A program made the position numbers and the translations under genes. The notes beneath the pieces were generated by a model. It did not search any database and had not been told where the DNA came from. It saw only the letters and a list, made by a program, of their open reading frames with translations. DNA of 64,000 nucleotides from Puccinia triticina (taxonomy: Eukaryota; Basidiomycota; Pucciniomycetes; Pucciniales; Pucciniaceae), in NCBI RefSeq assembly GCF_026914185.1, contig NC_070561.1:6510001-6574000 (forward strand), given 5' to 3'. Shown here piece by piece: positions 44,501 to 55,549 of the stretch; position 1 is the first letter of the stretch; every line of letters begins with the position of its first letter.

Positions 44501-46360
44501 CAGCGGCTTCCAATACGGCAATTTGTTCAATGGGCTGTAGCGGACCCCATGTTCTTTAACTATTGCGTCCCTGCGCGTCAGATCAGAGCTGTCTAGCCAC
44601 TTCTTTGCCCATTCCATGTGATCTTCGTGGTTGCGGGGAGGAAATTCGTGTGGGTGGATGATGTCCATCTGCTGACGTGGGAGCTTACAGAGTGAACAAA
44701 ACAAAGTTGCAGAGTGGGACACAAAACCAGCCACCTTGCGCAAGGCCGGGAGATCCGCAATGAGGGGGAGCATGATGGCGCGTATTTTTCTTCCGGTCGG
44801 ATGATGTGATGTGTGTGGAAACCACACACCAGTGGCGAACTCCAAGAATTTGGTCACAAGTGGTTGGAGCACATTGAACATTGCATTTGCGGACAGCTGG
44901 CCAGGAGTGATTCCAAACAGAAATATATTTTGCTCTTGATATTGGTGTTCTGGGGGTAAGTTGAGGCAAACAAGAGTTACCGCACCGGCCTCCAGTGACT
45001 TACCACCAATTTTATTCCCATGGGGATTGAACCAATCTACATAAAGGCTGAACACTAGGTTCCCTGAAGCGCTTGTGTACGGTTGTGGTTTGTGACTGGG
45101 GAACTTCAACATCTTCCATGCCAAGCCGTCCCATATATCCCTCATGACCCCTTCCTGAACTGAATACCGTAACGGAGCATCAATCAGGTCCTCAAACTTG
45201 TTCCCCAGTAGCTTTTTTCGCAGCCAGCCTTTCAGTTTCTGGTGGCAAAAGGTCTGAATCGGGCGCCAGGCAACCTTCCCAGCAGCTGTGAATTCTTTGA
45301 ATACCGGCTCATCACATGTTTTTTTCCCTGAATCCGGCAACTTGGAGAGACTCCTGGCGGTGGTGAAGAATCAAGCAGTACAACACATCGTCAAGGAGTC
45401 CGGGTTCTGTTTCGCCCAACTGTCCAAATCCAAAATGGATTTGTAGAGAGTCCAACACTTCGGGCACGCGGCCTGATCTTGAAAGGTGCAGTCTAACCCT
45501 AGGCGCTGATGACCGTACTCATTGATGCTGGTAAGCATTTGAGCATGATGGATGTTTCAAAGCCAAACCGTTCCCCCAAGTGAGTTAGCTTCCCCTTCTC
45601 CTCACGCAGGAATCTCTGACAAGCCTGTTCGCTCAAATAATCTTCAAAGTGGAACCGTGCCGCTTGGAGTAAAGTCTGTAGAACGTGTTGGTCCATGAAT
45701 CGAAATTTGACCTCTAATGCATTATTACAGTGTGTCTGCTCAGCCATGTTTTTGTGCTCGCCCCTGGACCCAATTCCGGCTATTTGAGTTCTTTGAGACT
45801 GGTTCTGGGATTTGGTCAGACTGCTCTTGTTGCCGCGGTCCGTGATGTTCCGTTGGATGCTCAAATTTTCAACACCTGATTCTAGGCCAACCTGTGATGC
45901 AGATGTTATTCTTTGGGCTGAGGTTGCAGGAGGCAGCCTTCTTGGCGCAGGCTTGTTAGCCCGGTGCTTGTGCAAGAAAAATGCATTCAGTCAAATAAGC
46001 CTCTGGTGCTTTTGATAAGTCACATCTGACACTGGCACACCAATCCTTTTGACGCCAGTTTTGTCGGGGTAAACCTTCCTTGCACAGCCAGATACTTCAC
46101 AATCACAAACCCTCATTTTTGAAAACTTATCATATCACATGTTCACTAAAAGGTCAGCTATGCCATTTATTCTTCTGATTTGGAAGCCAACCACGCAAAA
46201 AGACACTCACAAGCCACCCCGCAATATCTTTGCAAATCACTTGTTCCTTACTGCGCTCCCTGCGAGATCTGAAGTTTGTTAGATTGCCGGGTTCTTGATG
46301 TAGGATGCTGGATCTGCAGTGGCTGCACTTGCGGACCCGTGTCTGCTGATTGGCAGCCAT
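41548..46360 (-). CDS. Tnp2/Plavaka-type transposase, multi-exon
   Basis: N-terminal exon from ATG 46360 with a C-S-H-C motif, donor GTAAGG near 46250. Exon ~45499-45990. Large exon 44057-45340 with the transposase core: D-G-L-A-W, L-Y-V-D-W-F-N-P-H-G, G-I-T-P-G, C-S-L-C, and Y-A-S-I-D-V-I-H-A-L-M-L-G. Next segment ~43850-44022 (R-x-I-E-Q-T-N-L-P-L-W-V), a long purine-rich intron to ~43345, then 42907-43345 (G-S-A-S-A-G-S-L-K-A-A-E-W, Y-S-V-F-Y-P-L, H-I-M-Q-H-F-P-D-V, R-F-G-P). The last frame, 41548-42888, stays open through the subterminal palindromes and stops with TAG inside the end of the element. No stop codon was noticed inside the conserved segments, though several splice joints are unproven. 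It would catalyse excision and insertion in the nucleus. Confidence 0.7.
41656..42096. promoter_or_regulatory. Left subterminal palindrome cluster
   Basis: TTGGACGATTGTCCAA (41656-41671), TTGGACAATTGTCCA (41996-42010) and TTGGACGATCGTCCA (42082-42096), plus a half-site at about 41587. The same palindrome occurs in the central control region. Repeated subterminal sites in CACTA-type elements are usually bound by the element's own protein; here that is inferred. Confidence 0.65.
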
Positions 46361-46556
46361 TGAAGGAGTTCTTCAAGTGTCACAAGGCTTGGCAAACGTA
46401 GTTATGTAACTTTCCCAAGTCATAAGTATGTATCTAATTAAGCAGCTTCCAATCATCCAGCCGCACCAAGGCATCAGCCTCCTTGTGCAATTTTTACTCC
46501 GTCTGACCAGCATCTGTCATCATTCCATAGCCCATATGACACCCAAGGCAAACATC

Positions 46557-46778
46557 TGGGACAATCGTCCATGTGGTTCCCGGGTGGATGACCATCCCAC
46601 TTACTCAAACTGCCTCTGTCTTGACAGCTTACCCCTTGTTGGACTTGGACAATTGTCCAAGTGCTTGCTTAGCTATCCAGGGAGTTGTCTGTTCACCCTG
46701 CTCATTCCCTCCACAAACATTTCCTGATGATGTCTTATTCCACAGGCACACATCTTGCCCACTTGGCCAATCGTCCAA
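46557..46778. promoter_or_regulatory. Palindrome cluster between divergent genes
   Basis: TGGGACAATCGTCCA (46557-46571), TTGGACAATTGTCCAA (46645-46660) and TTGGCCAATCGTCCAA (46763-46778), spaced ~88 and ~118 bp. They lie between the transposase start (46360) and the accessory start (46997), where they could govern both promoters. Confidence 0.65.
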
Positions 46779-46996
46779 GCGTCTGATTGTCCCTGTTGGC
46801 CTTCACTTTTATTACAATTGTTTGGTGTTGGGTGCAGGCATCAAGGTGCACCACAGTCAAAGGGTATTCTGCCGCGTGAGTGCAATAAACAAATACAAAG
46901 GTGCCAATCCTGACAAATACACAGTCCCATCTTTGCCACCCCCACCAGTTCTTCCTCAAGCTGTCCTCCACACGCTCTCCAAATTCTCATATTGGA

Positions 46997-48145
46997 ATGA
47001 AGAATCCCAGAACCGGCCGCAAATCCCTCCATAAGGGTTTATTGCCTACAGATACCACCAACCTCCACTCACATTTGACCGCAAACGGTGTTCATTTGAG
47101 TAATTTGGCTTTTGCACGCTCCATCTACGACTTCACCAGAATCCCTCTTGGTGTTGAAGCAGCAAAGAGTGACCTTCCTCCTTTGCCTCCCCCAGAACAA
47201 CTGACCAGTTTTCAGACACGGTCAAACGACACATACACCAGTGACACTGTCCTCACCCGTTTTTGTTTGTACCTATCAGAACACAGCTTGGCCGAGCTGG
47301 AGGTGGGAGGGAGAAGCAAAGGTATTCCTGTGATCTGCCACCGTTTTTTTGTCAAAGATCTTGCCAAGGGTAACATAAATCACGCAAGTTTTGCTTGGCA
47401 ACAACCCGCCAATTCACCGTACAACAAATGGTTTTCCTTCATGATCTTGAAGCATTGGACTTTTGCAAAAACCAACCGTCTTCTGCACAAGTATTTGATC
47501 TCACCCACCAATGATACCGTTCCTAATTCTCATATGGTTCTTCTGCGTTGGGTTAACGGCCGGCAGTCCAAACTGCTTCAAATATCTTGCAACCCCAACT
47601 GGCGTTTGGCAAAGGCTGCCCGCGAAAAACGGAGTAAAAGAAGCAAACAGGTACGCCTTCAATCCTGATTACCTCCTTCCATCCACTGGTCAAATGCTCA
47701 TTTGACTTTTTTGTATGCCATGCACCCCGCATCTTTTTAGTTAACCAATCATTGTGTTGATAAGTGTGTGGCTTTGTCACTCCCAGCCAGCATAGTCCAG
47801 ATCTTCATGGATTCAGCTTGCACTTCTGATGCCAAGGAAGACACTCATGGGGGGCTCTTTTGCATGCACTTACCGTGGCACTCCCAGGAATTCACCAACT
47901 TCACTCACAAATTAGACAAAGCCACTGTTGAACGTCTTTGCAAGCAACGCGGTGCAAGATACGTGCAGAGGGCCAAATTACTGGAATTACGACAACAAAA
48001 CGCTATCAACACTTCTCAAATTCAACCAGTGCCCTTTGGGCTGCCCCGTAACTGTTATGATGCCCTATTCCTTGAATCCCAAACTAGCGTAGCCCAGGAA
48101 GTTTTGCAAGCTCAGAACGCCGCCATCCCATTTCCTCCTCTTTGA
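46997..48145 (+). CDS. Accessory protein of the Plavaka-type element, two exons
   Basis: ATG 46997, exon 1 to 47650 (218 codons), intron 47651-47800 (GTACGC...TCCAG, phase 0), exon 2 47801-48145 (114 codons plus stop), giving 332 residues. The intron choice skips an in-frame TAG and gives one open frame. The upstream frame is also open from 46901 but without ATG. No known domain is recognised. There is an aromatic/basic central part with W-x-x-x-K-W-F-S-F and a basic Lys/Arg run before the intron, which could bind nucleic acid or direct nuclear import. By position it corresponds to the second protein of CACTA-type elements, often a DNA-binding partner of the transposase. The function is inferred from context only. 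Confidence 0.6.
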
Positions 48146-49512
48146 TCTTTTTGCCGACGCTGTTGATGTATTGACTCCATCATTAGCTGTATCACCTGCC
48201 TGTTGTCTTCATCCTTCTGATCAAAAGTCAACCTGTAAAATAAGTCGTTTCGGTGTCAATTCTTTCTACTAAATGTAAATAACCACAATTTCCTCACTGT
48301 GCAAGCTCCTTCTTGGACCTGCAAAAAAGACAAACAATTTCAGGGAATGCCAGGAATTAAATCACTCAGTGTTGCAGGTCACACCTCCATTATGTTCTCT
48401 TTGATGCTACCTTCTATGAAGTAACAGATTATTTGAGTTGGGCAACTTTGGCCCAGACAATACAAACAATCCGTTGCCTGATCCTCAACACTTGGATTCC
48501 AACACAGTTCCTTGAGGTTAATTCAGAGAATTTCAGTCTACACCGCAATCAAATTCATTCAACTATAGTGTTTCCAAATGACTGACCATCAAATAAACCT
48601 TTTGTGTGCAAGTCAAATCTATGCTGACTCCACCCGCTCCAATGGTTGCTAAAAGAACTTGAACTTCTGGCACATGTCTCATGTTTGCCAAGCACTTTTC
48701 TCTCTGATTGAGTGAGCACAATCCATTGAGCTGTTCAAAACGAATCTGCTCCATCCGGAGCGCATCACCCACACTGGGAGATGGTTACTCTGTCAATTGA
48801 TGTCCAAAATTTGCGTGATTGATAAGCAAAATTCAAACTCACATATTCAGGAAGGAAATTCACTGAGAGAAAACTACTGCCTTCGCCACTTTCCCACGTT
48901 GATTGGATGCCAAGTGATGCTTTAGGTCGGTTATCAGATTTATAATTTTCGAGCTGTCTTGCCATGTTGTTTTTCTCTGAGGTATGTCAAATAGGCTTGC
49001 ATTGATAAATCCTGGGTGATCACAATAAAGTCGCAGCATAGTCAAATGTTGAAAAAACTCCGCCAAATCCCAGGTTCCACCAGCCCTGTCGACTCCAAAC
49101 TCCTCGGCAAATATATTATATTGCTTTTGATAGTCATCTTGCCATGATGCTCTAGTTGTAGTCCTATGCGTTCATCTACCTTAGGTGGCAACTGCAGAAT
49201 ATCACTTTTCAATCTCCTCAACGAAACTGTGGCAACAAGCCGTTGAACCAGCTTAATTGCCTGTGGCAATTTCCGTTGGATGTTAGGCTTGATGAACGTC
49301 TTCCAGATGTCCTCCCTTGACCAAGGGTCCACGCAAAGAAAATGTAGCAAGGTGTAAAGGTTCCTCAACTGATTTTGTAATGGGGTTCCAGTTAAGCATA
49401 GCTTTTGACGGCTCTTTAATGCAAGAATGGCCTGGCTTTGCCTTGTTGAAGTGTCGCGAATCAAGCCAATTCAAAAATGTGCGCTCCTTAGTGATCCAAA
49501 AAGACTGACTAA

Positions 49513-50642
49513 GAGCATCCACCACCGTCTAGGTAAATCTTTAGGTAGCCAGCGAGTCTCGCGAGGCTCGGTTGCTTAGCTAAAGAAATAATCCACCCTC
49601 GCCAGCCGGTATCGGCTCGGTAGGCAACGTGGATTTAGATAACAACACCAACTAGCAGCAACTCCACCCTTGTGTTTATGTATGTACATACATACACCCC
49701 TCGGTAAGGAACACGACACCGCTGATGACACCCTCCAGTCATACAATAGGTGGCCGGTCGACTTATCGACTGGTCATACTATTGGTGACCGGTCATTGTA
49801 CCATCAATGACCGGCCATCAACTCGTCTGACCGGTCATCCAATTGAATGACCGGTCATCCAGTCGACTGACCGGTCATCTAATTGAATGACCGGTCATCC
49901 AGTTGACTGACCGGTCATCCAATTGAATGACCGGTCATCCAGTCGACTGACTGGTCATCCAATTGATTGACCGGTCATCTAATCGAATGACCGGCCATCT
50001 AATCGGATGACCGGCTATCAAATTGTATGACCGTGACCAGTCATCCAGTTGACTGACTGGTCATCCAGTCAACTGACCGGTCATCCAATTGGATCAACGG
50101 TTATCTAGTCAAATGACCGGTCGTCCAGTATCCGATTGATGAATGAGATGAATGACCGGTCATCCAGTCAAATGACCGGTCATACTATCAATGGCCGTTC
50201 AAACGGCAGTCTTTCAAGTGCAGTGTGGTGGTCTTAATATTTGACCGGTCAACCTATTGAATGACCGGTCATGACTGGCCGTTATGAGGACTGGTCAACC
50301 TATCATGACCAGTTGATTGATGACCGGTCATCCCATTGATGACCGGTTGATCGATGACTGGTTGATCGATGACCGGTTGAGGGGTGGAAAGCTACTGGCA
50401 TGTATGTATTTATCTGCTGTGTATGTACATGTGCTGGGTCTTGTGGCGAGGGCAGTTGGCAGGCTTGCTAGAATGGTCTTACAGAGGCTCTGTAGCCGTT
50501 GGTAAATCTAGCGAGCCTTAAAGATTTACCGAGCAACTATTTAGCTAAAGAGCCCTAAAGAGGGCACGGGGGTAGAAAATTGCTTACATACTCGGTAAAT
50601 ATGCCTTACCAAGCGGGTTTACAGAGATGGTGGTGGATGCTC
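49513..50642. mobile_element. Harbinger-like MITE, 1.13 kb
   Basis: Ends GAGCATCCACCACCGTCT and, reverse complemented, GAGCATCCACCACCATCT. The 3-bp duplication TAA sits at 49510-49512 and 50643-50645. A TAA/TTA duplication with GAGCATC-type ends is typical of PIF/Harbinger elements. The core is the TGACCGGTCAT array; there is no transposase. It lies in the SNF2 pseudogene between D-E-A-Q and the next helicase motif. Confidence 0.75.
49745..50380. repeat. Short-unit TGACCGGTCATC array
   Basis: About thirty copies of TGACCGGTCAT (itself an imperfect palindrome), separated by CCAATTGAA or CCAGTCGAC-like 9-mers at ~20-bp spacing. It differs in format from the ~50-bp units of the other arrays but uses the same core. 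Confidence 0.85.
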
Positions 50643-50912
50643 TAAAAGATTATGACGGATTAAATCACTGCGCCTCATCCAAAATAGTGCGAAACCACGT
50701 TCCTTCAAACAGTGCATCAGACTCCGATTCATACTGAATTGATACCGTGTTGTAAGTAGCAAGAACGATATTGTGGGCCCAAAGCATTGGCCCCGTCAAT
50801 TTCTTTCGGGCTTCTCCGTGGTACACAACATATGCGACAAGATTCAAGACGAGGTGCTTCTTAATCTCTGACTCCCAATTACCGAGTGTTGACAATGGAC
50901 AAATTACCAATG

Positions 50913-52104
50913 GGGTCAGGCTTTAGGCACGCCAAAAAAATGCCGGATGCACGCCAAAAAAGGCGTGAACTCCGGACCACTCCAAGATTTTTGGAGTGGA
51001 GGATTGCTCACTCCAAAACCAGCCCCCATTGGGAGTGCCCAACCCGGCACTCCAGGCTGGTATGGAGTGAACACCCTGCCACGCCAAAACCAGCCCCCCC
51101 TCGATGGCCGGTCTGCGCCGGCCATCGAGGGCAGTATGTACACTCAATGACCGGCACAGGCCGGTCATTGAGGGCAGTACACACGATGACCGGCACAGGC
51201 CGGTCATCGAGAGACACACTCCTCTCGATGACCGGCATAGACCGGTCATCAAGAGGATTCATCCCTCTCGATGGGACACACCCCTCTTGATGGGACACAC
51301 CCCTCTCGATGACTGGTTTGTACCGGTCATCAAGAGGACACATTCCTCTTGATGACCGGCATAGACCGGTCGTTGAGAGGATATATCCCTCTCGATGACC
51401 GGTTTGTACCGGTCATCAAGAGGACACATCCCTCTTGATGACCGGCATAGACCGGTCATCGAGAGGATCCATCCCTCTCGATGACCGGTTTGTACCGGTC
51501 ATCAAGAGGATCCATCCGTGTTCTCTTGATGACCAGTACAAACCGGTCATTGAGAGGGATATATCCTCTCAATGACCGGTCTATCCCAGTCATCAAGAGG
51601 GATCTGTCTTGATGTCTTGATGACCGGTACAAACCGGTCATCGAGAGGGATGGATCCTCTCGATGACCGGTCTATGCCGGTCATCAAGAGGGGTGTGTCC
51701 TCTTGATGACCGGTACAAACCGGTCATTGAGAGGGGTGTGTCCCATCAAGAGGGATGAATCCTCTTGATGACCGGTCTATGCCGGTCATCAAGAGGAGTG
51801 TGTCTCTCGATGACCGGCCTGTGCCGGTCATTGAGTGTACTGCCCTCAATGACCGGCCTGTGCCGGTCATCGAGTGTACATACTGCCCTCGATGGCCGGC
51901 ACAGACCGGCCATCGAGGGGGGGCTGGTTTTGGCGGGGCAGGGTGTTCACTCCATACCAGCCTGGAGTGCCGGGTTGGGCACTCCAAATGGGGGCTGGTT
52001 TTGGAGTGAGCAATCCTCCACTCCAAAAATCTTGGAGTGGTCCGGAGTTCACGCCTTTTTTGGCGTGCATCCGGCATTTCTTTGGCGTGCCTAAAGCCTG
52101 ACCC
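50913..52104. mobile_element. MULE-like palindromic MITE, 1.19 kb
   Basis: Ends GGGTCAGGCTTTAGGCACGC at both sides (right end reverse complemented). A perfect 9-bp duplication TTACCAATG lies at 50904-50912 and 52105-52113. A 9-bp duplication is the mark of Mutator-like elements. The whole element is one large hairpin with its centre near 51510. It splits the SNF2 coding frame: removing it and one duplication joins A-T-L-V to I-C-P-L-S in frame. Confidence 0.9.
51095..51915. repeat. Palindromic satellite in the MULE-like MITE
   Basis: Units of CTCTCGATGACCGG, spacer, CCGGTCATCAAGAGG as in 22685-23600, with CATAGA or TTTGTA spacers alternating. Outermost units carry CGATGGCCGG. The array is mirrored around ~51510. 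Confidence 0.9.
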
Positions 52105-53328
52105 TTACCAATGTTGCCTTTGCAAGCTTTTTGTTTGGATTAGCGAAGGCTTCCGCCGCATTCTCCAAGGTTCTCATCAGTGCGAGGGAAGTTAAAGTCT
52201 TCCCAAGTCCCATATAGTCTGCCAAGATCAACCCCTGAGTGCTGTGATTAGCAGGCTGTGTTTTCCCTATATGAAACAAATCATTGAACAATCTCCGGAG
52301 CCACTCACAAGTCGAAGAATTCCACAAATTGGACAGAATGACTGATTCCGGGGATTCTAGCTTCAGAATGAAGTCTAGCGCTTCTCTTTGGTGTGGTAAG
52401 AGTGATGTCTTGCAGCCAAGAATTCTTGTCACCGCCGCGCGACCTTGTTCAACATCGAGGTGCGTAGAATGTGGTATTCCACCACATTTTTCGGCACAGT
52501 AGCCCTTGACCGCTTTTATTCAGATTGCTTTTGCGAAATATTTGTATGATCTCTGCGGAGTGACCAGAATGACAGAATAGCATTATGACAAATTTCAAAT
52601 TAGGAGCCGGTGCGGGAGTAGCCACAAGGGTAGTGTCCATCAAAAAAATCGGATTTAATGTGTTGTTGGGTGTTGGGTCATGCGGATTTTGATTCAGAAA
52701 GCTGTGCAGCTCCTTTGACACAGTACCGATAGGTCCTCTGAGCAACTGCCTCACGACACCGGAGAGAGGTTCGGCAACATAACCTGCTTGTGCTGCTGGC
52801 CAGGTAAAAACACTGACATTTTTGTGCCTTCTTTGAAGAGGCGCACGTGTACGACTTGAGTATTTGATTGATTCCCGCAGGCCTTCAACCATGATACAAT
52901 TACCGCATATGGTTCCAAGGCATTCGATGTTTTGCATTTGGTCGCGGGTTTTGTTCTCTAGGTTCATTTCAGAAAAATGCTGCACAACAGCCAATTGGTT
53001 AGTGCTCAATAGGGGGGTTCACGTAAGGCTGATTTCGAAAATCAGCAACCAAAACCAGCAGATGCAGCTTTTGAAAATCGTGAGAAAGCAAATAGGTTTG
53101 GCTGGGCAGCTCCCATTTGGAAGCAATCTGCAAGGCATAAACCTTACTCACAGGTGCATGAGCAGACAAAATCAGCATTGCTTTTTTTGCAATGTGAACC
53201 CCCCTAATAGATAATTGAAATGAGGAATGGCAGGACAGGAGACTGTACGCCGGCAGTATATGATTTATTGTCAGCCTCACAGTTGCACCCACCCTTTGGT
53301 TGCAATGTTGCTCCAGATATCCCGTCAA

Positions 53329-54102
53329 GCTTGTGGATTTGCGCCGAAGTCACCTGCAGCTGTTCTCCCACTTGGTGATTGATCTTTCAGCTCAGGAATA
53401 GTTTTGTGTGTCAGCAAATACCCAAAATCTGGATGCAGTCAGCAATTCAGGTCCCAAAAAAGGCACTTCAAATTTTAGGTAGGTAAACATACACATATCC
53501 ACAGAAATCACTGTGCAGTAGCAAGTATTTCACCGCTCTCTGTATGTAGGTCTATGTGTGTAGGTCTACGTTAGCGATCTGAGTCATAGATGTGAGCTTT
53601 CTGATTGCATGAATTTTCTTGAGAAGTTTTACAGTCAAGTTGGACTAACTTGCTTTGATTTTACTGTAAAGGCACCCATCTTTCTTTTTGCAACTTCAAC
53701 TGGAGAACTTCACGTAGATTGGAAGCTCTTGCACCACAAGATCTGTCCAAAACATGCTCTTCCGAAGTTCCACACGGTAACCTCATCCTCAGAGGTAGCC
53801 AAGGGTTTTCACGCCGTTATCCCATCAGCTTCTATGTAACATCCTTTGTTGCCCACCAGATTACTCATCCACCCATGGCGCAGCACCCACTAACTCAATA
53901 AACCTGGACACACAGTGCTTCATTCCTTGCTTGCAAGTCCCTTTGAACCTGTCACCATCCCAACACAAGAACTTTAGTCAGGCCAAAAGACCCGAGACTC
54001 CTCATGAGCCCTCCCCAGTTGAACATTCAGAAAAAAATTACAATCACCGCCCCTGTCTTTCAACGTTGGCTATTCCTATCTTGTGCTTTGGCTTGCTGTT
54101 GG
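53329..54102. other. No confident gene
   Basis: A 76-codon plus-strand open frame (53609-53839) has no recognised features. It may be upstream sequence of the SNF2 pseudogene. Confidence 0.35.
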
Positions 54103-54165
54103 CAATGGTGGGCCAATACACTAACTTTATTTGTTAGTGCAGTGTATTTTAGCCAAAACCAGCTA

Positions 54166-55549
54166 ACACCAGGAAAAAAAAATAGTCACTTGATGACAAG
54201 TGACATCATGCCAGCTCCAGCGGGCTACCCACCATCTACCCACCATCTAATCATCATCTACCCACCATCTACCCACCATCTAACCAGTTTAAGAATTTCC
54301 ACAGGAGATCCTCAGTTTTTGCTGGGCACCACTGATCCCCATTTCTGGTCAGCTGATACTCAGCTTTAGCTCCCAGCTTATGCTCAGCTTTGGTGCCCAG
54401 CTCATGCTCAGCTTTGTTGCCCAGATCAGAAACAGTCCTGGCCCAGCTTATTTTCAACTTTATTCCAGTCATGGCTCAGCTTAGACTCAGATTAGGACTA
54501 TCATTGGCCCAGCCAATGCTCAGCTTTGGACCAGTATTGGCTCAGCTGATTTTCAGCTTTGGATAAATCTCGGCCCAGCCAATGCTCAGATTCTGAGTCC
54601 GACCACTCCTGTAACAGCTTATGCTCATCTGTGGACCAGCCTTGGCTCAGCTGATGCTCAGCTGTGGACCAACCTTGGCTAAGACAATGCTCAGCTGTGG
54701 ACCAGCCTTGGCTCAGCTGATGCTCAGCTGTGGACCAGCCTTGGCTCAGCTGATGCTCAGCTGTGGACCAGCCTTGGCTCAGCTGATGCTCAGCTGTGGA
54801 CCAGCCTTGGCTCAGCTGATGCTCAGCTGTGGACCAGCCTTGGCTCAGCTGATGCTCAGCTGTGGACCAGCCTTGGCTCAGCTGATGCTCAGCTGTGGAC
54901 CAGCCTTGGCTCAGCTGATTCTCAGCTGTGGACCAGCCTTGGCTCAGCTGATGCTCAGCTGTGGAACAGCCTTGGCTCAGGTGATATTAATCTTTTGAAT
55001 AGTCTCAAAAAATCTGATACTCAGCTTTGGAACAGCCTTGGCTCAGCCAATGCTCAGCTTTGTACCAGCATTGGCTCAGCCGATGCTCAGCTTTTGAAAA
55101 TTTTTGGCCCAGCTGGTGTTAATCTTTGGAACAATATTGTCCCATCTGATCCTAAGCTCTGCACAAGCCTTTTCCAAGATGATTCTCAGCTTTGGACCAT
55201 TGTTGGCTAAGCTGATGCTCAGATTTGGAATATTCTTGGTCCAGCTGACACTTGGATTTGATTCAGGCTTGGAATATCCAATGCTCAGCTGTGGCCCAGG
55301 CTCAGCCAATGCTCAGCTTTGGCCCAGGCTCAGTAAATGCCTACTGTTCAGCTTATGATGAGCATCAGCTGTTCCTGGGAAAAAATTAGGATCAGCTGAC
55401 TGTGCCACATTGAGTGCTCTGGTGCAGTCCTGCAAACTCTACAAGTGCTGGTGGAGCAGACTTGGAGCAGCGCTGGAGTAGCTCTGGAGCAGAAACCAAA
55501 GCTTCATCATGTCACTTGCCATCAAGTGACTATTTTTTTTTCCTGGTGT
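54166..55549. mobile_element. Nested TIR element with minisatellite core
   Basis: Inverted ends of ~45 bp: ACACCAGGAAAAAAAAATAG and GTCACTTGATG, mirrored at 55500-55549. The core consists of GCTCAG(C/T)TTTGG-type repeats that become a clean 33-bp array in the middle. Confidence 0.7.
54637..54990 (+). repeat. 33-bp minisatellite, ~10 copies
   Basis: The unit is GCTCAGCTGTGGACCAGCCT followed by TGGCTCAGCTGAT. Because 33 is a multiple of three it forms a 125-codon open frame repeating L-S-C-G-P-A-L-A-Q-L-M. Degenerate copies extend from ~54365 to 55330. The open frame is probably a by-product. Confidence 0.9.

Larger units (their letters stand above)
41546..48570. mobile_element. Plavaka/CACTA-type element, ~7 kb
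   Basis: The left end CACTATTGTG (41546) and the right end, reverse complemented CACTATAGTT (48570), share CACTAT and little more. It contains a Tnp2-like transposase on the minus strand and an accessory gene on the plus strand, divergent from a shared 640-bp control region. GGACAATTGTCC-type palindromes cluster at the left end and in that control region. The flanking trinucleotides (ATA / TTT) do not match, so the right boundary is tentative. The SNF2 pseudogene breaks off at the right boundary, which supports it. Confidence 0.6.
48575..53328 (-). pseudogene. SNF2-family helicase (HLTF/RAD5-like), interrupted
   Basis: Order on the minus strand: N-terminal region 52449-53328 (joined across an intron); 52091-52432 with L-L-P-H-Q-R-E-A-L and Walker A (D-Y-M-G-L-G-K-T); 50665-50910 with I-C-P-L-S-T-L-G-N-W and D-E-A-Q; 49042-49464 with L-T-G-T-P-L-Q-N-Q-L and W-x-x-x-I-K-P; helicase C at 48860-49066 (A-V-V-F-S-Q) and 48575-48770 (V-L-L-A-T-I-G-A-G-G-V-S-I-D-L-T). 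Breaks: a MULE-like MITE cuts the ATPase lobe (50913-52104), a Harbinger-like MITE follows D-E-A-Q (49513-50642), a TGA follows F-S-Q, and the end after motif V is lost. Such proteins remodel chromatin or act in DNA repair, but this copy cannot. Confidence 0.85.

Noticed and set aside
51004..52094. Several 60-117 codon frames with D-D-R-x-x-P-V-I-E-R motifs
   Set aside because: They are translations of the palindromic satellite in all frames and also appear in the other arrays.
54621..54998. 125-codon repetitive protein
   Set aside because: It arises from the 33-bp minisatellite; degenerate flanking copies break the frame.
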